A DNA stretch of 64,000 nt. Origin: Aestuariibaculum marinum (GTDB taxonomy: Bacteria > Bacteroidota > Bacteroidia > Flavobacteriales > Flavobacteriaceae). The translations under genes and the position numbers were made by a program. Under the pieces are notes generated by a model. It was not told the origin of the DNA, made no database searches, and worked only from the letters and a program-made list of their open reading frames with translations. The DNA lies in assembly GCF_014596975.1 (NCBI RefSeq), contig NZ_JACVXD010000004.1, positions 62,001 to 126,000 of the forward strand. Reading direction: 5' to 3'. Numbering within the stretch: position 1 is the first letter of the stretch; the number at the start of each line of letters is the position of its first letter. This document shows positions 56,613-64,000 of the stretch, piece by piece.

Positions 56613-57587
56613 TTATTTTAAAGCTTCTTCAATAGCATTGTCGAATAATTCGCCTAAACTAATTCCGGCTGCAGCGGCTTGCTGAGGTAAGATGCTTTCT
56701 CTGGTTAAACCAGGAATGGTGTTCATTTCTAATAGATGGGGTTCACCGTCCTTGAAGATATATTCACTTCGGCTAAAGCCTTTCATTTTTAATATCTCGT
56801 ACACTTGTTTAGCAACAGTAGTTACTTTTTGTTCTTCTTCGGGTGTAAGCCTTGCAGGAGTGATTTCCTGAGATTTTCCTAAATATTTGGCTTCGTAGTC
56901 GAAAAAGTCATTTTCACTAACAATTTCAGTAATCGGTAATACTTTGGTGTCTCCTTTAAAAGAGATAACGCCGACAGAAACTTCTTTACCGTCTAAAAAC
57001 GATTCAATAATAATTTCATCGTCTTCTTTAAAAGCAACCTCTATCGCGTTTGGTAAATCTTCTTTTTTATGAACTTTTGTAACACCAAAGCTACTACCTG
57101 CTTTGTTGGCTTTTACAAAACATGGTAATCCAACTTTGGAAATAATGGCGTCTTCATTAATAGTATCACCTAAATTCAAATAGAAAGATTCGGCTGTTTT
57201 AATTCCGTAAGGTTTTAATACACTTAAGCAATCTCTTTTATTAAATGTTAAACTAGCCTGATACATGTCGCAACTGGTATGCGGAATATTTAAAAGTTTA
57301 AAATAGCCTTGCATAAAGCCGTCTTCGCCGGGTGAACCATGAATAGCATTAAAAACACAGTCGAAAGTAATTGTTGTGTTGTTTACAGAAATCGAAAAAT
57401 CATTTTTGTTTACCGTAAATTCTTCATTATTGCCATCGACATAAACCCATTTATCTTTAAAAATGTGAATTCGGTAAGCGTTATATTTTTCTGGGTTTAA
57501 GGTTTCGTAAACCACGTTTCCACTTTTTAATGAGATTTGATATTCGCTAGAATAGCCTCCCATAATAATGGCAATATTCTTTTTCAT
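56613..57587 (-). CDS. ddl: D-alanine--D-alanine ligase
   Basis: A 324-residue ATP-grasp ligase that makes the D-Ala-D-Ala dipeptide of peptidoglycan. N-terminal IAIIMGGYSSEYQISLKSG, the CVFNAIHGSPGEDG loop, the ATP-grasp lysine in LPCFVKANKAGSSFGV and the Mg site LLEMNTIPGLT are all present. It is followed by coaD and divergent from the PASTA gene. Confidence 0.95.
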   Translation of the reverse strand: MKKNIAIIMGGYSSEYQISLKSGNVVYETLNPEKYNAYRIHIFKDKWVYVDGNNEEFTVNKNDFSISVNNTTITFDCVFNAIHGSPGEDGFMQGYFKLLNIPHTSCDMYQASLTFNKRDCLSVLKPYGIKTAESFYLNLGDTINEDAIISKVGLPCFVKANKAGSSFGVTKVHKKEDLPNAIEVAFKEDDEIIIESFLDGKEVSVGVISFKGDTKVLPITEIVSENDFFDYEAKYLGKSQEITPARLTPEEEQKVTTVAKQVYEILKMKGFSRSEYIFKDGEPHLLEMNTIPGLTRESILPQQAAAAGISLGELFDNAIEEALK

Positions 57588-57787
57588 GTGTTGATATTTA
57601 CTGTTGTTTTAAGGTAACATGGAACACTAAATAACAATTTGCTTTATGATTAAAGTTTAGCATTAAGTGTTTCATTCAGGTATAAATAGTTAAGGTGTAA
57701 GTCTAAATATGTATAATAAAACGTATCTATTATTAGTTAAGCTAAAATATCACTTAAATTGCAAAAGAAAAAACAGTTCTGTTTTTA

Positions 57788-57795
57788 TATATTTG
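57788..57795 (+). promoter_or_regulatory. Promoter -7 box of the PASTA-rluD unit
   Basis: TATATTTG matches TAnnTTTG, 20 bases before the PASTA gene ATG. The rest of the 228-base gap back to ddl is AT-rich with no recognised feature. Confidence 0.55.
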
Positions 57796-57815
57796 CCTAA
57801 TTGAAAATTTTATAA

Positions 57816-58370
57816 ATGAGCCTTATCAAATTTCTAACAAGTAGAGCATTTTTAATGCAAATACTAATCGCAGCGGTTGCCGTTTTTGTAATTGTTTATC
57901 TAAGTTTAAAGTGGTTAAATGTAACTACTAATCATGGTAAATTTGAAACCGTTCCGGAGTTAAAAGGAAAGTCTATTAGTATAGCCGAAATGGAGCTAGA
58001 AGATAATCGTTTGGTAATGCAAATTCAGGACTCGGCAAATTATAATCCCGATTACCCAAAGTTTTCAGTAATCGATCAGGAGCCACCGGCAGGGAGTAAG
58101 GTTAAAGAAAACAGAAAAATATATATCACTTTAAATCCGTCAGGATATCGCAAAATTGCGGTACCAGATTTAAAGGAGCGTACTTTAAGGCAAGCAAAAC
58201 CAACCTTGGAAGCCCTTGGTTTTAAAGTAGGTAAATTAACTTATGTTGATAACATCGCTAAAGATGTGGTTTTAAAAATGCAACATAAAGGTGAATTATT
58301 AAATCCAGGAGATCAGTTACCTAAAACCTCTACAATTGATTTGGTTTTAGGAAATGGTAACAGACCATAA
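57816..58370 (+). CDS. Membrane-anchored PASTA domain protein
   Basis: A 184-residue protein with one N-terminal transmembrane helix (about 12-34) and two or so PASTA modules: one starts near VPELKGKSISIAEMEL, the second near VPDLKERTLRQAKPTLEALGF. PASTA domains bind peptidoglycan or muropeptides and are normally on PBPs or Ser/Thr kinases; here they stand alone, with no kinase or penicillin-binding part. It lies 3 bases before the RluD gene and divergent from ddl. Role inferred: cell-wall sensing. Confidence 0.85.
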   Translation: MSLIKFLTSRAFLMQILIAAVAVFVIVYLSLKWLNVTTNHGKFETVPELKGKSISIAEMELEDNRLVMQIQDSANYNPDYPKFSVIDQEPPAGSKVKENRKIYITLNPSGYRKIAVPDLKERTLRQAKPTLEALGFKVGKLTYVDNIAKDVVLKMQHKGELLNPGDQLPKTSTIDLVLGNGNRP

Positions 58371-58373
58371 TTT

Positions 58374-59432
58374 ATGCAAGATTATACACCAGAGAATTTT
58401 GATGAGGAAAGCGAAATGTATGAACATTTTGCATTTACGGTAAAGGAGGGACAAAAGCCACTTCGTGTCGATAAGTATTTAATGAATTTTATTGAAAACA
58501 CAACCAGAAGTAAAATTCAGGATGCGGCAAAAGATGGCGGTATTTTTGTGAATGATGTTGCAGTAAAATCGAATTATAAGGTAAAACCCGGTGATAACAT
58601 TCGCGTGATGTTCGCTCATCCAACCTACGAAAATTTATTGGTGGGTGAAGATATTCCTTTAGAAATTGTTTACGAAGATGACGATGTTTTGGTGGTTAAT
58701 AAGCCGGCAGGAATGGTTGTGCATCCAGGGCATGGAAATTATTCAGGAACCCTTATTAATGCTTTAATTTACAGATTCGATAATTTGCCTAACAATTCCA
58801 GCGACCGTCCGGGGTTGGTGCATCGCATAGATAAAGATACCAGCGGACTTCTTGTAGTTGCCAAAACAGAAGAGGCTATGACGCATTTGGCAGCGCAGTT
58901 TGCTGAGAAAACCAGTGAACGTGAATATGTGGCTATTGTTTGGGGGAATATAGAAGAAGATGAAGGTACTGTAGAAGGCAATATTGGTCGACACCCTAAA
59001 AATCGATTACAGAATACCGTATTTTTAGATGAAGAAGCCGATAAAGGAAAACCAGCTGTAACCCATTATAAAGTTCTAGAGCGTTTAGGATATGTTACCG
59101 TTGTATCTTGTAAACTGGAAACCGGGCGTACCCATCAAATTCGTGTGCATATGAAACACATCGGTCATACACTATTCAATGATGAGCGTTACGGAGGTGA
59201 AAAAATACTTAAAGGAACGACCTTTACGAAGTATAAGCAGTTTGTTGAAAACTGTTTTAAAGTGTTGCCACGTCAGGCACTGCATGCTAAAACCTTAGGT
59301 TTTGAACACCCACGTACTGGAGAGTTTTTAAGGTTTGAAGCTCCTATCCCTCAAGATATGGTAGACTGTATGGAGAAATGGCGTGTATATGCGAAACATC
59401 AGTCTTTAGAAACCGATTCGGAAGAGGCTTAA
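58374..59432 (+). CDS. rluD: RluD-type 23S rRNA pseudouridine synthase
   Basis: A 352-residue RluA-family synthase. An S4 RNA-binding domain (about 28-95, KYLMNFIENTTRSKIQDA) is followed by the catalytic domain with the hallmark VHRIDKDTSGLLVVAKT, whose Asp is the nucleophile. It most resembles RluD, which makes pseudouridines 1911/1915/1917 of 23S rRNA, but the exact targets are inferred. It starts 3 bases after the PASTA gene, so the two are probably cotranscribed. Confidence 0.9.
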   Translation: MQDYTPENFDEESEMYEHFAFTVKEGQKPLRVDKYLMNFIENTTRSKIQDAAKDGGIFVNDVAVKSNYKVKPGDNIRVMFAHPTYENLLVGEDIPLEIVYEDDDVLVVNKPAGMVVHPGHGNYSGTLINALIYRFDNLPNNSSDRPGLVHRIDKDTSGLLVVAKTEEAMTHLAAQFAEKTSEREYVAIVWGNIEEDEGTVEGNIGRHPKNRLQNTVFLDEEADKGKPAVTHYKVLERLGYVTVVSCKLETGRTHQIRVHMKHIGHTLFNDERYGGEKILKGTTFTKYKQFVENCFKVLPRQALHAKTLGFEHPRTGEFLRFEAPIPQDMVDCMEKWRVYAKHQSLETDSEEA

Positions 59433-59511
59433 AATAAATGTCAATAAGATATTTCTATAGTTATATCATAAATAATTGTTGTTTCTTATTTTCAATATGG
59501 AGCAGTAATTG

Positions 59512-59519
59512 TAAATTTG
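59512..59519 (+). promoter_or_regulatory. Promoter -7 box of yaaA
   Basis: TAAATTTG matches TAnnTTTG; the yaaA ATG is 37 bases further. No clear -33 element. Confidence 0.5.
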
Positions 59520-59556
59520 ATGTGAAATTATAAGTCATAAAAATAGATTTAAACTG

Positions 59557-60315
59557 ATGAAATTAGTCATATCTCCAGCCAAGTCGCTTGATTTTGAAAG
59601 TGAATTACCAACCACAAAAAGTTCAGAAGCTCAATTTTTAAAACAGTCAGAGCGTATCAATAAGCTTTTAAAGAAGAAATCTGCTAAAAGCCTGTCTCAA
59701 CTTATGGGTATTTCTGATGCTTTGGGGCAATTAAATTACGAACGTAATCAGGCCTGGGATTTACCTTTTACAACCGATAACGCAAGACCAGCGGTTTATG
59801 CGTTTAATGGTGATGTTTATAAAGGTTTAGATGCTTATACTGTTGATGAAGATAAACTAGATAACCTTCAAAATACCGTGCGTATTCTTTCAGGTTTGTA
59901 TGGTTTGTTAAAACCTTTAGATTTAATTCAGCCATATCGGTTAGAGATGGGAACTAAATTTCCTGTAGGCACAAAAAAGAATCTTTACGAGTTCTGGAAG
60001 AAAGATATAACTGCGGCCTTGAATGAAGAGTTAGAAGATGATGAGTTATTTTTAAATCTTGCGAGTAACGAGTATTTTAAAGCTATTGATAAAAAATCAT
60101 TAAAGGTTCCGGTAATCACAGCGAATTTCAAAGATTTAAAAAACGGAGAATACAAAGTCATTTCATTTTTTGCAAAAGAAGCACGTGGCTTAATGGCGCG
60201 ATATGTTGTGGATACTAACGCAAAATCCGTAGACGATTTAAAAGGATTTAATTACGGTGGTTATGGTTTTAGTGAAGCTATGTCTACCGATACCGATTTG
60301 GTTTTTATCAGATAA
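59557..60315 (+). CDS. yaaA: Peroxide stress protein YaaA (DUF328)
   Basis: A 252-residue YaaA family protein. In E. coli YaaA limits free iron and DNA damage during peroxide stress and its fold binds DNA. Hallmarks are ISPAKSLDFES at the N-terminus, ARPAVYAFNGDVYKGLDA, LSGLYGLLKPLDLIQPYRLEMGTK and the C-terminal SFFAKEARGLMARY. Length is normal. It is transcribed alone; a hairpin follows. Confidence 0.93.
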   Translation: MKLVISPAKSLDFESELPTTKSSEAQFLKQSERINKLLKKKSAKSLSQLMGISDALGQLNYERNQAWDLPFTTDNARPAVYAFNGDVYKGLDAYTVDEDKLDNLQNTVRILSGLYGLLKPLDLIQPYRLEMGTKFPVGTKKNLYEFWKKDITAALNEELEDDELFLNLASNEYFKAIDKKSLKVPVITANFKDLKNGEYKVISFFAKEARGLMARYVVDTNAKSVDDLKGFNYGGYGFSEAMSTDTDLVFIR

Positions 60316-60365
60316 ACAATTGTAAGGAAAAGCCTTTTTTTTATTGAAATAATCTTTTAATTTAG

Positions 60366-60406
60366 AGAGGAAATTTAAGGTTGGTTACGACGCTTAAATT
60401 TCCTCT
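60366..60406 (+). terminator. Hairpin between yaaA and the TPR gene
   Basis: AGAGGAAATTTAAG (60366-60379) pairs perfectly with CTTAAATTTCCTCT (60393-60406) around a 13-base loop, followed by TATTATTTTATTT. It is probably the yaaA terminator, but it ends just 15 bases before the next ATG and could also act as a leader structure. Confidence 0.6.
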
Positions 60407-60421
60407 TATTATTTTATTTCA

Positions 60422-61150
60422 ATGTTATACTATCTTATTCTAGCCTTTCAGGCATATTGTATTTATCATTTGTTTAAAAACGGAAATGCTTATTACTGGG
60501 TGTTTGTTATTCTGTTTTTGCCGGTGCTGGGTTCAATCATTTACTTAGTAACTCAGGTATACAACAAGCGGGATGCTGAAAAGATTCAGGATGGTATCGT
60601 GTCTATGGTTAATCCTACTAAAAAGATAAAAGATTTAGAAAAGCGACTTCGTTTTTCTGAAACCTATCAAAATCGGGTAAACCTTGCTGATGCGTATTTG
60701 GCCAAACAAGACTTTTTTAGCGCTATTGCTCAATACGAAGAGGCGCTAAAAGATAAATCTCAGAATCACTTTTATATCATTACAAAGCTTATTGAAGCGT
60801 ATTTTAAAGTTGAGGAATTCGATAAAGTTATTGCCTACGCAGAAAAGATAAAAGATAAGCATGAATTTGATAAATCGAGAGCACAATTTGTATTTGGTTT
60901 AGCGCAGGACAAATTAGGAAATTTTGAAGCAGCTGAAGCAAATTTAAAACAAATAGATATCCGGTATTCGTTTTATGAAGAGCGCTTGACCTTGGCTAAA
61001 CTTTTAATAGAACGTCATAAGGCTGATGAAGCCAAAGAAATTCTTCAGGATATTGTAACCGAATCCCAAAACATGACCGCTCCAAATAAGCGTATGTATC
61101 GAAATACTGTGCATGAAGCTAATAAGGTCTTGTCGGAAATTGAGGTTTAA
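60422..61150 (+). CDS. Membrane-anchored TPR protein
   Basis: A 242-residue protein: two hydrophobic segments at the N-terminus (about 1-18 and 25-45, FVILFLPVLGSIIYLV, PLDc_N-like) and then several TPR helices (about 75-235, including NLADAYLAKQDFFSAIAQYEEALK). TPRs mediate protein contacts; no enzyme part is seen. Role unknown. Its stop is 4 bases from the convergent bTHX gene. Confidence 0.75.
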   Translation: MLYYLILAFQAYCIYHLFKNGNAYYWVFVILFLPVLGSIIYLVTQVYNKRDAEKIQDGIVSMVNPTKKIKDLEKRLRFSETYQNRVNLADAYLAKQDFFSAIAQYEEALKDKSQNHFYIITKLIEAYFKVEEFDKVIAYAEKIKDKHEFDKSRAQFVFGLAQDKLGNFEAAEANLKQIDIRYSFYEERLTLAKLLIERHKADEAKEILQDIVTESQNMTAPNKRMYRNTVHEANKVLSEIEV

Positions 61151-61154
61151 AACC

Positions 61155-61289
61155 TTATTTTGCAATCGCCTTTTTGTTAATATCTATTTTGGTTTCAACA
61201 GAAGGTTTCTTTTTTATTCTTGGTCGTCTAACACCAAAAGTCCCTCGATTTATTTTTCCGCGTTTTGTTTTTTTATCTCCTTTTCCCAT
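61155..61289 (-). CDS. 30S ribosomal protein bTHX
   Basis: A 44-residue, highly basic protein, too short for typical length cut-offs. The minus-strand translation starts MGKGDKKTKRGKINRGTFGVRR and continues with Lys/Arg-rich residues, ending AIAK. This matches the bTHX (Thx/S31e-like) family, whose first third is MGKGD..RRGK...GS.G..R; it binds the top of the 30S head in Thermus and occurs in many Bacteroidota. The ATG (61287-61289) follows TTCAAATT. Confidence 0.85.
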   Translation of the reverse strand: MGKGDKKTKRGKINRGTFGVRRPRIKKKPSVETKIDINKKAIAK

Positions 61290-61466
61290 AATTTGAATTT
61301 GTTTACCGTATTATAAGAAATTAACACGTGATTTCCAAAGAAGATGTGCTTAGAGTTTTTGTAATAAAAGTTTTATTAACATGTTTGTAGGTGTAATTAA
61401 ATATGTATATTTATTTATGTTAATCTGTTGCTAGTTAAATTAATAGATAACTATAGTTAACTTCTT

Positions 61467-62060
61467 ATGGCTAAATTTAAAACACCCTCACGTTCGCTTA
61501 TTATAGGAGGACTTTTTTTTCTCACTCCTGTATTGTTTATTATTTTATTAGGTACAAAAGCTATTGCGTTAATAACGCCTTTAGCCGTTAAAATAACTGA
61601 GGCTTTTGGGTTGCATTCTGTGTTTGGCGGAGCTGCCGTTTTAATTGTCTGTCTCTTAATAATTATCGCAATTTGTGTTATTAGTGGTTATTTCATTCAA
61701 AAGGGCGTTTTTAAAAAATGGAGTACCAATATTGAAGAAAAGTTATTTGTTCATTTTCCTTCGGTTCAGATTTTAAAATATCGTATGATTGGTGATCAGG
61801 AAATGGTTATTAATGAATTTTGGGATGCTATTATTTTAGAAGAAGATAAAGATCGGTACAATATTGCTTTTATAACGGCAACAACAGATAAATTTATAAC
61901 GCTATTTATTCCAGATGCTCCAAGGTTGGATGCTGGCGAGGTGCGTTATGTTCCCAAAGAATCGATAAATTACTATCCAATATCTATGAAACAGGCTATG
62001 GCGGGTTTGTATAGTTTTGGTAAAGAAATAGATATAGAAACTGTTATTAATAAAAAGTAA
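61467..62060 (+). CDS. DUF502 family membrane protein
   Basis: A 197-residue protein with two transmembrane helices (about 12-36 and 55-80), the first with FLTPVLFIILLG and the second rich in Ile, then a soluble C-terminal domain (about 95-197) that has WDAIILEEDKDRYNIAFITATT and SMKQAMAGLYSFG. The DUF502 assignment is by overall pattern. Function unknown. It is upstream of the barrel-like gene with a 53-base gap. Confidence 0.75.
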   Translation: MAKFKTPSRSLIIGGLFFLTPVLFIILLGTKAIALITPLAVKITEAFGLHSVFGGAAVLIVCLLIIIAICVISGYFIQKGVFKKWSTNIEEKLFVHFPSVQILKYRMIGDQEMVINEFWDAIILEEDKDRYNIAFITATTDKFITLFIPDAPRLDAGEVRYVPKESINYYPISMKQAMAGLYSFGKEIDIETVINKK

Positions 62061-62113
62061 AGCGTTTCGAGTATTATGCGTTTAAGTTGAATTGCAAAAA
62101 AAAAAGAGACAGT

Positions 62114-62656
62114 ATGAAAAAAATAGTATTTTTTTTAGTGTTGATGTTTTCAGTATCTGCTTGCGTTTGGGCTCAGGAAGAATCTGAAGAAGAATTTAAG
62201 CATCAAATAGGTTTTTTATTAGGGCACGCCCATGTGCCAAGTTTATATGCTGAGGGTAAAAAGGAGTGGAAAGCGCTTCCGTCGTTCACCTTATATTATA
62301 ATTATTGGCTAAACGAAAAATGGGCGGTAGGGTTACATACCGATATTATTATAGAAAACTTTGTGGTTGAAAAAAATTTAGTTTCAGAGGAAGGAGAGGC
62401 TGCCTTTTTAGAAAGAGAAAAACCAGTTGCTCCTGCATTAATGGGGGTTTATAAACCAGGAGAACATTTTAGCTATTTGCTTGGGCTAGGAGGTGAATTT
62501 GCTAGCGGTGAAAATTTATTTCTAATTCGAGCCGAAGTAGCTTATGCTATAGAAATGCCGAAAGAATGGGAGTTTGAAATATCTCTCGGAAACGATTTTA
62601 GATGGGATGCCTATAATACCATTAATTTAGGTTTCGGAGTTTCAAAGAAGTTGTAA
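62114..62656 (+). CDS. Secreted outer-membrane beta-barrel-like protein
   Basis: A 180-residue protein with a signal peptide (about 1-21, ending VWAQ) and a mature part of alternating strands: HQIGFLLGHAHVP, FTLYYNYWLNEKWAVGLHTDII and a C-terminal INLGFGVSKKL typical of an OmpW/OMP_b-brl-like barrel. A separate functional call is not possible. The start is at 62114; the longer frame is a non-ATG extension. A bidirectional terminator follows. Confidence 0.65.
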   Translation: MKKIVFFLVLMFSVSACVWAQEESEEEFKHQIGFLLGHAHVPSLYAEGKKEWKALPSFTLYYNYWLNEKWAVGLHTDIIIENFVVEKNLVSEEGEAAFLEREKPVAPALMGVYKPGEHFSYLLGLGGEFASGENLFLIRAEVAYAIEMPKEWEFEISLGNDFRWDAYNTINLGFGVSKKL

Positions 62657-62673
62657 ATAATACATTAGGATAC

Positions 62674-62710
62674 AAAAAAGCACCTAAAATATAGGTGCTT
62701 TTTTTTTTAT
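62674..62710. terminator. Bidirectional terminator between convergent genes
   Basis: AAAAAAGCACCTA (62674-62686) pairs with TAGGTGC (62692-62698) and a T-run to 62709. It serves the barrel-like gene on the plus strand and probably the neuromedin-U-like gene on the minus strand. Confidence 0.8.
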
Positions 62711-62724
62711 TTAGAGCATTAGGT

Positions 62725-63531
62725 TTATGATTTTGTAGGAAATAATAGTGTGATTCCAGCACGTATACCCCATTCGGCGGGATTGCCATTACCGTAATGA
62801 ATTCTGGGACCTGCAAATATCTGAGTCATTTGTGAGCCAAAAGATACCACTTTAGAGGCTACAATGTGAAATGTACCCGAAGTCGCGTCGTAATCCCAGT
62901 TTTGGGTTAATTCTGTATTAAAAGCTAAAGCATAGCCTCCAGAAAAGTTTTTAGCAATAAACGGTTGAAAGAATGTAGCGTTTACATCGGCACGATCATC
63001 TTTTCCTGCAACTGACCATATATGGTTTACTAAACAGCCAATGGTCACCGATTTTATTTGTTTTAAAGCCACTGCTGTAGGACCTAAACCAAATTTTTCG
63101 GAGCCTAATTCATCTTTTGTTGCTGTAGGTGCTAAGATAGCAGGTCCCACACCCCAAATTAGTCCGCCTTTGGTTGGGGCTTTAGGAGAGAAAAAGCCAC
63201 TAATCACGGCATCTCCTAGTCCACTCTGTTTTCCGCTATTAATGCCTACATCACATTGCTTTACAATTGGAATAATAGCACGACCAATAAGATTCCAGTT
63301 CTCACTAATGCTAATTGGAATAACCGGCTGTACATTAGTTAAGAATTTTGTTCCGTCTTCAGGGCCAACGTTTAAATCGTAATTTCCTTGAAAGGGGACG
63401 CTAATTAGATTTGCTACTGGGTTTTGAAGTTGCTTTGCTAAATCATCAGCTCCGCTTCCATCTTGGGCAGTAATTTCAATAGAACCTAGAGAAAGTACTA
63501 TGAGTAATAAAATCTGGTAAAAACTTTTCAT
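62725..63531 (-). CDS. Neuromedin-U/transporter-like outer-membrane protein
   Basis: A 268-residue protein: signal peptide (about 1-22, ending ITAQ), a conserved segment ADDLAKQLQNPVANLISVPFQGNYD and then about 10 beta-strands (SISENWNLIGRAIIPIV, GLGDAVISGFFSPK, YGNGNPAEWGIRAGITLLFP). The first conserved segment is a hallmark of the transporter family often named neuromedin U. The start is at 63531. Role unknown; barrel and surface location are inferred. Confidence 0.7.
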   Translation of the reverse strand: MKSFYQILLLIVLSLGSIEITAQDGSGADDLAKQLQNPVANLISVPFQGNYDLNVGPEDGTKFLTNVQPVIPISISENWNLIGRAIIPIVKQCDVGINSGKQSGLGDAVISGFFSPKAPTKGGLIWGVGPAILAPTATKDELGSEKFGLGPTAVALKQIKSVTIGCLVNHIWSVAGKDDRADVNATFFQPFIAKNFSGGYALAFNTELTQNWDYDATSGTFHIVASKVVSFGSQMTQIFAGPRIHYGNGNPAEWGIRAGITLLFPTKS

Positions 63532-63614
63532 ATGATTTATAATTAAAAGTGTTTCTGTTTTTTGTAAATAGTTTACTACCAAGATAGTGAAAAAACATGA
63601 TTTTAAAGTTAATT

Positions 63615-63959
63615 TTAGGTCTTCTGTTTTTTTTGTCGTTTGTTGTAGAACATAATGGTTACTATTTTAGCAGTGAAAGCAACAAAGGCACCTATGGCTA
63701 AAAAGGTGTATACCATGGTAAATATTTTTCCTAAATCAGTTTTTGGGGTAAGGTCGCCATATCCAACGGTAGCCATGGTCATTACCGAAAAATACAGGGC
63801 GTCAAGAATAGACCAGTTTTCTATTTTTGAATAAAACATAGTGGCACCGATAAGAAATAAAATAATGGAAACGAGAAGAAATCTAAACTCATAATCCTGT
63901 TTAATACCTTTAAATACAATTTTACTTAATCGGAGAATATTAACAAAGAAAGCTATCAT
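63615..63959 (-). CDS. Two-transmembrane potassium channel
   Basis: A 114-residue small ion channel. Two transmembrane helices (about 27-47 and 80-103) flank a pore helix with the selectivity filter TVGYGDL (about 64-70). No RCK/TrkA domain follows, so regulation is by another subunit or by none. The ATG at 63957-63959 gives MIAFFVNILRLSK. It is the last gene of the window; the final 41 bases hold nothing recognisable. Confidence 0.85.
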   Translation of the reverse strand: MIAFFVNILRLSKIVFKGIKQDYEFRFLLVSIILFLIGATMFYSKIENWSILDALYFSVMTMATVGYGDLTPKTDLGKIFTMVYTFLAIGAFVAFTAKIVTIMFYNKRQKKQKT

Positions 63960-64000
63960 AGTAATAAAACAGTATTGGCTTGATTCGACTAAAAATAATG

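Noticed and set aside
61113..61316. Plus-strand 67-codon frame over the bTHX gene
   Set aside because: It overlaps the end of the TPR gene and is antisense to bTHX, whose translation clearly fits a family.

Overview
The window is a chromosomal segment of a Bacteroidota member, most likely a marine-type Flavobacteriaceae. The evidence is low GC by eye, two SusC/SusD outer-membrane nutrient-uptake pairs, Bacteroidota-type promoters (TTG/TTTG, about 19 bases, TAnnTTTG), start codons preceded by A-rich sequence rather than GGAGG, and flavobacterial gene neighbourhoods (rplQ-carA-eno-gltA; rsfS-ftsH-LUD-cdsA-psd-ACBP). No tRNA, rRNA, insertion sequence, phage gene or CRISPR array was seen.

Layout. 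1-3.9 kb: a secreted coiled-coil protein, rarA, a rhomboid protease and an rlmB-type rRNA methyltransferase. 3.9-15.2 kb: two tandem minus-strand operons, each SusC, SusD, small lipoprotein, each closed by a hairpin terminator. The two susC genes share a nearly identical 5' end. 15.3-17.0 kb: an Omp85/TamA-like barrel. 17.2-34.6 kb: one long plus-strand array joining the str (rpsL-rpsG-fusA), S10, spc and alpha groups of ribosomal protein genes with secY, infA, rpoA and rplQ. The array includes rpmD and rpmJ, which are short and easy to miss. It is broken by a terminator plus a new promoter just before rpsD. 34.7-38.7 kb: carA, eno and gltA, each with its own terminator. 38.7-43.7 kb: two arginine-deiminase-superfamily enzymes around a cation diffusion facilitator, then an orphan TPR histidine kinase. 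44.2-46.0 kb: argS. 46.4-51.2 kb: a membrane-biogenesis cluster on the minus strand. 51.2-64 kb: birA, pyrE, Nudix, SulP, coaD, ddl, a PASTA protein, an RluD-type synthase, yaaA, a TPR protein, bTHX, a DUF502 protein, two beta-barrel-like proteins and a small potassium channel.

How the parts work together. The centre is translation and growth machinery. S4, S14 and L36 are all in zinc-independent forms. Several spacers within the ribosomal array fold into convincing hairpins: before rplC (a two-state attenuator-like element), rpsH, rpsD, rpoA and rplQ. A repeat built on tandem CTAAMAA heptamers sits immediately before both rpsM and rpsK. These spacers, the duplicated susC 5' module and several promoters that abut their start codons are the least-explained signals here. 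No complete novel defence or biosynthetic system is evident; the strongest candidate for something undescribed is the set of RNA elements within the ribosomal array.
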